A stretch of 7,875 nt of DNA, from positions 1 to 7,875 of the forward strand of contig CAYLJE010000107.1 of NCBI GenBank assembly GCA_964383915.1. Reading direction: 5' to 3'. Positions 1 through 5,459 of the stretch are shown one piece after another. The notes beneath the pieces were generated by a model. The model did no database searches and was not told the origin of the DNA. It saw nothing but the letters and a program-made list of their open reading frames with translations. The translations under genes and the position numbers were made by a program. This DNA comes from DRPN01 sp964383915 (GTDB lineage Bacteria > Bacteroidota > Bacteroidia > Bacteroidales > VadinHA17). The number at the start of each line of letters is the position of its first letter. The first letter of the stretch is position 1.

Positions 1-170
1 TATCTCTTTTACTATGAGATGAGTTCGGTCTAAAAAGGTTCTTTGTTGCCAACCTCTGCGTTGTCAGGAATTTTTCAATCCTCATTAACAGTAAGTTAAC
101 TGCGGTTAAAAAAAATTTTCCGCCTTGATTTCGACAAAAATCTACCTTTTTAGACTCGACTCATGAGATA
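1..170. repeat. Long imperfect palindromic intergenic element
   Basis: Seen in the sequence: the arm at 19-39 matches the reverse complement of 144-164 at 18 of 21 positions, with the three mismatches together in the middle. A smaller inverted repeat, TTAAC (85-89) and GTTAA (95-99), has its centre at about 92, the same axis as the outer arms. Between them GGAATTTTT (67-75) faces AAAAATTTTCC (111-121) at nearly the same axis. TATCTC at 1-6 is also complementary to GAGATA at 165-170, offset by 12 nt on the left. The whole block could therefore fold into one long interrupted hairpin. No ORF of note lies inside it. Inference: a multicopy palindromic intergenic repeat or a small non-autonomous element. 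Its left limit may lie outside the window. A long structured RNA or a bidirectional terminator for an unseen upstream gene are alternatives. Confidence 0.6.
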
Positions 171-218
171 ATTTACAACCATCCCACCCCTCTCTGAAAA
201 TAGATTTTTACACCTTAT

Positions 219-252
219 TTTGAATATATCTTCCAAACTTTCCGTATATTTG
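219..252 (+). promoter_or_regulatory. Candidate Bacteroidota-type promoter of panD and the plus-strand cluster
   Basis: A TTTG at 219-222 (-33 element) is followed after 22 nt by TATATTTG at 245-252, an exact match to the phylum -7 consensus TAnnTTTG. The spacing is within the 17-23 nt reported for the family of promoters read by the Bacteroidota primary sigma factor. The -7 element ends only 7 nt before the panD ATG, so transcription would start at or within a few bases of the start codon. It is the only exact pair I see in front of the five-gene cluster, so it probably drives all of it. Confidence 0.6.
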
Positions 253-259
253 CACCGTT

Positions 260-613
260 ATGTGGGTACAAGTAGTTAAATCAAAAATTCACAAGGTAAC
301 CGTTACGGAAGCCAACCTGCAATATGTCGGCAGCATTACCATTGATGAATATCTCATGGAAGCTGCCCGGATTATGGAAAATGAAAAAGTACAGGTGGTA
401 AATATCAATAATGGAGAACGTCTCGAGACATACGTAATCAAGGGGAAACGCGGATCAGGAGATATTTGCCTGAATGGTCCGGCAGCCCGGAAAGCAGCTG
501 TAGGAGATGTGATTATCATAATTTCTTATGCTTTTCTAACCCCGGAGGAAGCCAGAGTATTCCATCCCTCGCTGGTTTTTCCTGACACTGCTAGTAACAA
601 ACTGGTAAAGTAG
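260..613 (+). CDS. panD: Aspartate 1-decarboxylase (PanD), pyruvoyl-dependent proenzyme
   Basis: PanD decarboxylates L-aspartate to beta-alanine, the precursor that pantothenate synthetase joins to pantoate on the way to coenzyme A. The 117-residue length is normal. The self-cleavage site Gly24-Ser25 lies in YVGSITID; cleavage turns Ser25 into the pyruvoyl group. Other residues known from the E. coli enzyme fall at identical numbers: Lys9, His11, Arg54, Tyr58 and Asn72 (in NGPAA). This register fixes the ATG at 260 as the start, and no earlier in-frame start follows the promoter. There is no ribosome binding site, and the mRNA is predicted to be leaderless or nearly so. The panC gene often found beside panD is not in the window. 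The flippase-like gene follows after 7 nt. The protein is cytoplasmic and forms a tetramer in the known family. Identification is very secure. Confidence 0.97.
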   Translation: MWVQVVKSKIHKVTVTEANLQYVGSITIDEYLMEAARIMENEKVQVVNINNGERLETYVIKGKRGSGDICLNGPAARKAAVGDVIIIISYAFLTPEEARVFHPSLVFPDTASNKLVK

Positions 614-620
614 TTTCCCC

Positions 621-1646
621 TTGAAACAACGAATTCTTAAGATCCTCCGGTTTTTTGTTTTTCTGTTCACGGCGCTTTTTCTTCTATACCTTGCATTCCG
701 GGGCATTGATTTAAGCCAGGTTTGGCAAGATCTGAAACATGCCCGTTATATCTGGCTGGGGATTACTATCCCTGCTGGAATACTTAGCCATATTTTCCGT
801 GCCTGGCGCTGGAATTTGCTAATCGAACCCTTAAATTATAAGCCGAAACTATCCCATACCTTTTATGCAGTGATGTCAGGATATCTGGCAAACCTGGCCC
901 TTCCCCGGCTTGGAGAGGTGGTTCGCTGTGGTTCCCTGACAAAAACAGATAAAGTCCCTTTTGATGCACTCCTCGGTACTGTTATTACTGAGCGGATCGT
1001 TGATTTCCTTTTTTTAGTCCTCTTATTATTAATTACTTTCTTTATCAAGATCAATTTTTTCGGCCATTTTTTCGTTACCCACATCTTTCATCCCCTGGGG
1101 ACAAGATTCTCTACCCTGTTTTCTTATCCTATAACCTTGCTATCCATCACAGGAATTGTCATCCTTATAATACTTGCCATTTGGATCCTCAGAAAAAAAA
1201 TAATGCAGTTTACCCTGATACGTAAAACCTTTGATTTTCTCACAGGAATTATCATTGGCATCAAAACCATTGCCAGTCTGAAAAATAAACCAATGTTTAT
1301 TCTTTCTTCTTTTCTGATCTGGTTGATGTATTATTTTACAGCCTGGCTGGTGATGTATATGTTGCCGGAAACTTCATCTCTGACACCCCTTGATGGTTTG
1401 TTTCTACTGGTTGTCGGCAGTATCGCCATGGTCATTCCGGTACAGGGAGGCATCGGGGCTTATCACTGGCTCATGTCCCTGGCCTTATTAAACCTATACG
1501 GGATACCAAAGGAAACAGGCCTTGTCCTGGCAACACTAGCTCATGAATCACAGACACTCATGATTCTGATCGTGGGATCCTTTTCTATAATCATGATTGT
1601 GTTACAAAAAAATAAAAATCTATCTTTAGCCTCCAAAGAAGAATAA
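621..1646 (+). CDS. Flippase-like integral membrane protein, YbhN / LPG synthase TM family (UPF0104)
   Basis: A 341-residue polytopic inner-membrane protein matching the transmembrane half of MprF (lysylphosphatidylglycerol synthase TM region, PF03706), without the aminoacyl-transferase domain. Recognisable family landmarks are RAWRW (60-64), LPRLGEVVRC (94-103), the ER pair at 124-125, VQGGIGAYHW (274-283) and AHESQTL (307-313). Hydrophobic stretches lie roughly at 9-27, 43-59, 115-145, 172-190, 226-248, 257-275 and 300-328, consistent with seven or eight helices. The start is TTG at 621: an in-frame stop at 606-608 leaves no ATG or GTG between it and this TTG, and the resulting N-terminus MKQRILKILRFF looks like the family's basic lead into helix 1. 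It lies 7 nt after panD and 1 nt before radA, so it is probably co-transcribed. By analogy with MprF it may move a lipid across the membrane; the substrate cannot be told from sequence. Confidence 0.88.
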   Translation: MKQRILKILRFFVFLFTALFLLYLAFRGIDLSQVWQDLKHARYIWLGITIPAGILSHIFRAWRWNLLIEPLNYKPKLSHTFYAVMSGYLANLALPRLGEVVRCGSLTKTDKVPFDALLGTVITERIVDFLFLVLLLLITFFIKINFFGHFFVTHIFHPLGTRFSTLFSYPITLLSITGIVILIILAIWILRKKIMQFTLIRKTFDFLTGIIIGIKTIASLKNKPMFILSSFLIWLMYYFTAWLVMYMLPETSSLTPLDGLFLLVVGSIAMVIPVQGGIGAYHWLMSLALLNLYGIPKETGLVLATLAHESQTLMILIVGSFSIIMIVLQKNKNLSLASKEE

Positions 1647-1647
1647 G

Positions 1648-3015
1648 ATGGCTAAATCTAAAACCGGCTGGGTGTGCCAGAATTGTGGGGCAGAATCTCC
1701 CAAATGGATTGGCCGGTGTCCGGTATGCGGAGAGTGGAACACCTATGTGGAAGAAATTATTACCAAACCTTCCAAAACAGAAAAGAGAGGAGGAATTGTT
1801 TCTTCTATACCTCCGCGGCCTCTTTCTGAAATAGATTCGCTCAATCACAAAAGGATACTGACCAACACCCGTGAGTTTAACCGTATCCTGGGCGGAGGAA
1901 TTGTCCCGGGTACATTGATCCTGCTTGGAGGGGAACCCGGTATTGGCAAATCAACCCTGGCACTACAGGTCAGCCTGCAACTCTCCTCTCTCATTACACT
2001 CTATGTCTCAGGCGAAGAAAGTGCCGGACAGATTAAACTGCGGGCCAATCGTATAGGATTCCCCCAAAAAAACACATTGATTTATTCCGAAACGCGTCTG
2101 GAACTGATCGCAGACCAGATAAAAAAAATCAGACCCGGTCTGGTCATTATCGACTCTATCCAGACCATTACTACCGAGGACATAGAATCTTCAGCAGGCA
2201 CTGTTTCCCAGGTCCGCGAATCTGCCGGCAAATTGCTGGCGCTGGCTAAACAGACAGGAATCCCTGTTTTACTAATTGGACATATCACCAAAGAAGGGAC
2301 ATTGGCCGGCCCGAAAGTACTTGAACACATCGTAGATGTAGTATTACACTTTGAAGGAGATCCAAAATTCCTTTTCCGAATCTTACGCGTGCTTAAAAAC
2401 CGTTTTGGATCTACTTCCGAGCTGGCGTTGTTTGAAATGAAAGACAACGGATTGAAGGAAATCTCTAATCCCTCGGAACTGTTATTATCCCATTTAGATG
2501 ATGCTCTTAGTGGCATAGCTACCGCTGCCACCATCGATGGTATCCGTCCCTTCCTTATTGAGACACAAGCCCTCGTCAGTACTGCCGTTTACGGAACCCC
2601 TCAACGCACCTCAACCGGCTTCGATATACGTCGTCTTCATATGTTGCTGGCCGTCCTCGAAAAACGGGCCGGCTTTCGCTTATCTGCACGGGATGTATTC
2701 CTGAATATTTCAGGAGGATTAAAAGTAGATGACCCGGGTATCGACCTCGCTGTAACCACCGCCATCCTTTCTTCCTATCTGGATATACCCATTCCGGAAT
2801 CAATGGCCTTCACCGCTGAAATAGGCCTTTCCGGCGAAGTTCGCTCCGTATCCCGTATCGAACAAAGAATCGGAGAAGCTGATAAACTGGGTTTTAAAAA
2901 AATCATGATCTCCGGATACAACGCACTTAAACTAAATACAGGAAAATATAAAATTGCAATTGTGCCGGTAAAAAAAATGGAAGAAGTAATAAAAAATCTT
3001 TTTAACAAAAAATAA
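1648..3015 (+). CDS. radA: DNA repair protein RadA (Sms), branch-migration ATPase
   Basis: RadA is a RecA-related, DnaB-like helicase that drives branch migration of recombination intermediates in the cytoplasm. All family parts are present in 455 residues, the usual size. A four-cysteine zinc finger uses Cys10, Cys13, Cys24 and Cys27. The Walker A motif is GGEPGIGKST (94-103) and Walker B is LVIIDS (165-170). The RadA-specific KNRFG motif is at 250-254. A Lon-protease-like C-terminal domain follows from about 280 to the end, with the segment GGLKVDDPGIDLAV (356-369) and GEVRSVSRIEQRIGEA (396-411). The ATG at 1648 places the zinc finger at the normal distance from the N-terminus. It begins 1 nt after the flippase stop, so it is probably translationally coupled, and DUF4197 follows after 6 nt. 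Nothing is truncated or missing. Confidence 0.97.
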   Translation: MAKSKTGWVCQNCGAESPKWIGRCPVCGEWNTYVEEIITKPSKTEKRGGIVSSIPPRPLSEIDSLNHKRILTNTREFNRILGGGIVPGTLILLGGEPGIGKSTLALQVSLQLSSLITLYVSGEESAGQIKLRANRIGFPQKNTLIYSETRLELIADQIKKIRPGLVIIDSIQTITTEDIESSAGTVSQVRESAGKLLALAKQTGIPVLLIGHITKEGTLAGPKVLEHIVDVVLHFEGDPKFLFRILRVLKNRFGSTSELALFEMKDNGLKEISNPSELLLSHLDDALSGIATAATIDGIRPFLIETQALVSTAVYGTPQRTSTGFDIRRLHMLLAVLEKRAGFRLSARDVFLNISGGLKVDDPGIDLAVTTAILSSYLDIPIPESMAFTAEIGLSGEVRSVSRIEQRIGEADKLGFKKIMISGYNALKLNTGKYKIAIVPVKKMEEVIKNLFNKK

Positions 3016-3021
3016 ATTACA

Positions 3022-3729
3022 ATGAAAAAAAGTCTTTTGTTCTTTTTGATTTTGACCTCGTTGTTTTTCTCACGTTGTGATGTTTTACAGGAAATTCAAC
3101 TTCCTGTTTCGGGAGCACTCACCAACGATGAAATTGTACGTGGTCTAAAAGAAGCCCTGGAAGTAGGAACAAACAAAGCTATTGAAATGCTGGCCAAAGA
3201 AAACGGCTTCTATCTAGACGATGAAGTTAAGATTCCTTTCCCTGAAAAAGTCAAGTATGTGGAAGATAAGTTGCGTGCCTTGGGGATGAACAGTTTGGTG
3301 GAAAATTTTGTTCAACAAATGAACCATGCAGCAGAGAAAGCAGTATCTAAAGCGAAACCAATTTTTTATCAGGCAATCCTGAATATGACTTTTACCGATG
3401 CTTTGGATATCCTGCATGGATCAGGTCATGCAGCTACCGATTATTTCAGAGGGAAAACCTACCAACAACTGGTTGCTGCCTATAAACCGGATATTCGTCA
3501 GGTACTCAACACTACTCATCTGGTTGATTATTGGGAAAAAGTCATCACCACATATAATAAAATTCCTTTTACGCAGAAAGTTGAGACGGATTTGCCACAA
3601 TATGTAGCAGAAAAAACCATTGACGGACTATTTATCAAACTGGCCGAACAGGAAAAACTGATACGGGATGATCCCAAAGCCCGTGTCACTGACATCCTGA
3701 AAAAAGTTTTTGCTCAATCCGGCCGGTAA
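3022..3729 (+). CDS. DUF4197 domain-containing putative lipoprotein
   Basis: A 235-residue exported protein of unknown function that I assign to DUF4197 (PF13852). Residues 1-18 form a lipoprotein-type signal: basic MKK, a hydrophobic run of L and F, then Cys19. The residues before the cysteine are FSR; arginine at -1 is unusual for a lipobox, although Bacteroidota are permissive here. The mature part is mostly helical and has the DUF4197 pattern: LTNDEIVRGLKEAL near 38, the FPEKVKYVEDKLRALG segment near 74, NHAAEKAVSKAKPIF near 101, and the segment ending in ATDYFRGKT near 145. No acidic surface-export signal follows Cys19 (next residues DVLQEI), so a periplasm-facing anchor is more likely than the cell surface. 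No catalytic residues can be named. Its place between radA and the ABC gene suggests shared transcription, but not a function. Confidence 0.85.
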   Translation: MKKSLLFFLILTSLFFSRCDVLQEIQLPVSGALTNDEIVRGLKEALEVGTNKAIEMLAKENGFYLDDEVKIPFPEKVKYVEDKLRALGMNSLVENFVQQMNHAAEKAVSKAKPIFYQAILNMTFTDALDILHGSGHAATDYFRGKTYQQLVAAYKPDIRQVLNTTHLVDYWEKVITTYNKIPFTQKVETDLPQYVAEKTIDGLFIKLAEQEKLIRDDPKARVTDILKKVFAQSGR

Positions 3730-3746
3730 AAGAATTATAACACGGC

Positions 3747-5459
3747 ATGATAACGAAAGAACCATTGCTGAAAGTAAAAGACCTGGAAATATGTTTTCAG
3801 CAGGAGAAAAAATGCAAACCTGTTATTCACAAACTCTCTTTCAGCATACCCCGTGGAAAATGTTTAGGCATTGTCGGAGAATCCGGGTCCGGGAAATCAG
3901 TAACAGCTTTGGCCATTATGCAATTACTGCCCCGGGGAGGGAAAGTCACAAAAGGAGAGATTATGCTTAATGCATCCGGAGAAAAGAATATGCTCACTAC
4001 CCTAAATGAAAAAAGGATGCAAATGATCCGGGGAACACAACTGGCTATGATTTTCCAGGAACCGATGTCGTCATTAAATCCCGCTTTTACCTGTGGCCGT
4101 CAACTGACAGATATCATCACAGCACATATGCCCGGAATATCCCGTACAGCCATTACCAGGGAAGCGATCCGTCTGTTTGAGGAAGTCAAATTACCCGGAC
4201 CGGTATCCATGTTGAAACGTTATCCCCACCAATTATCCGGCGGTCAACGACAACGCGTCATGATTGCCATGGCACTTGCCGGAAAACCCGACCTGCTCAT
4301 TGCAGATGAACCCACTACAGCACTGGATGTAACGGTACAGCAAAGTATCCTGGATCTGCTCATATCCCTGCAAAAAAAATATCATCCGGCTATTTTATTT
4401 ATTACGCACGATTTGGGAGTAATCGCCCGCATCGCAGACCATATCCTTGTTATGCATAAAGGGACAAAAATTGAAGAAGGCCCTGCAGAAATGATTCTGA
4501 ACCATCCCCATGCTTATTATACAAAAGCCCTTCTCGAATGCCGGCCATCTATTTACAAAAAAACAGACCGTCTTCCTGTTATTGGGGACAACAAGACAGA
4601 ATCACAAATGCATCAGACATTCCATCGGAAAGATAAAATAGAAACAAGTCCTTTCAAAGGCGACCGCCCACTTTTAGAGGTTTCAGATTTGTCGGTTTAT
4701 TTTCCTTCTCAAACAGGACTGTTCACTGACAAGGGGAAAAAATGGATTATTCATTCGCTGGATTTCAAACTCTATACAGGAGAGGTTCTCGGGCTGGCAG
4801 GAGAATCCGGATGTGGTAAAACAACCCTTGGACGTACTCTGCTGAAAATGATTCGAACCTACTCGGGTCATATTTTTTATAAAGGGAAAGACACTGCTTC
4901 TTTTACTAAAAATGAAATGCGTATCTTCAGAAAAAACACACAAATTATATTTCAGGATCCATATGCCTCTTTAAACCCCAAATTGACAATTCGGCAACAA
5001 ATAATGGAACCCATGCGGTTTCATGGGATTGGAGAGCATGAAAAAGACAGACTGGAGAAAGCTACTTTTCTTCTCAGGCGTACAGGTCTGGACCAAACTG
5101 CTCTTCCCAGATTCCCCCATGAATTTTCCGGCGGACAAAGACAACGCATTGGGATTGCCAGGGCCCTGGCCGTAGAACCTGAGTTTCTTATCTGTGACGA
5201 ATCTGTTTCGTCTCTTGATGTATCTGTACAGGCACAAGTACTAAATCTGCTGAAAGACCTGAAAGAAGAATTCGGTCTGACCTATATTTTTATCTCCCAT
5301 GATCTGGCTGTGGTAAAATTTATGTCAGACCGTATTCTGATAATGAAAGATGGTAACAAAGAAGAACTTGCCGAAACAGAAACGTTGTTTAATGAGCCAA
5401 AGTCAGATTATACCCGTACTTTGATTAGAGCAACCCCTGAAATAAAACCCTTACGGTAA
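3747..5459 (+). CDS. Tandem (DppD-DppF / YejF-like) peptide-type ABC transporter ATPase
   Basis: A 570-residue protein with two complete ABC ATPase domains, equivalent to OppD and OppF or DppD and DppF fused, as in YejF. Domain 1 (about 7-270): Walker A GESGSGKS (44-51), Q-loop Gln104, signature LSGGQ (163-167), Walker B LLIADE (183-188) and switch His221, followed by the HPHAYYTKALL segment typical of the oligopeptide C-terminal extension. A linker of about 40 residues leads to domain 2 (about 308-562): Walker A GESGCGKT (352-359), Gln403, FSGGQ (460-464), LICDES ending in Glu485, and His518. Both sites look competent. The family powers uptake of peptides or nickel-like solutes through two permeases and a binding protein, none of which is in this window. 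ATG 3747 is the first start after an in-frame stop at 3738. The gene ends 9 bp inside the opposing PBP gene. Substrate unknown. Confidence 0.92.
   Translation: MITKEPLLKVKDLEICFQQEKKCKPVIHKLSFSIPRGKCLGIVGESGSGKSVTALAIMQLLPRGGKVTKGEIMLNASGEKNMLTTLNEKRMQMIRGTQLAMIFQEPMSSLNPAFTCGRQLTDIITAHMPGISRTAITREAIRLFEEVKLPGPVSMLKRYPHQLSGGQRQRVMIAMALAGKPDLLIADEPTTALDVTVQQSILDLLISLQKKYHPAILFITHDLGVIARIADHILVMHKGTKIEEGPAEMILNHPHAYYTKALLECRPSIYKKTDRLPVIGDNKTESQMHQTFHRKDKIETSPFKGDRPLLEVSDLSVYFPSQTGLFTDKGKKWIIHSLDFKLYTGEVLGLAGESGCGKTTLGRTLLKMIRTYSGHIFYKGKDTASFTKNEMRIFRKNTQIIFQDPYASLNPKLTIRQQIMEPMRFHGIGEHEKDRLEKATFLLRRTGLDQTALPRFPHEFSGGQRQRIGIARALAVEPEFLICDESVSSLDVSVQAQVLNLLKDLKEEFGLTYIFISHDLAVVKFMSDRILIMKDGNKEELAETETLFNEPKSDYTRTLIRATPEIKPLR

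Noticed and set aside
102..123. GCGG...CCGC hairpin as a terminator
   Set aside because: The stem is four G:C pairs around an A/T stretch, with no T-run after it on the plus strand. It is better seen as part of the larger palindrome.
2082..2534. 150-residue minus-strand open frame inside radA
   Set aside because: It lies wholly within a gene with full family motifs; its translation is low in recognisable motifs and has no promoter. An overprinted shadow frame.
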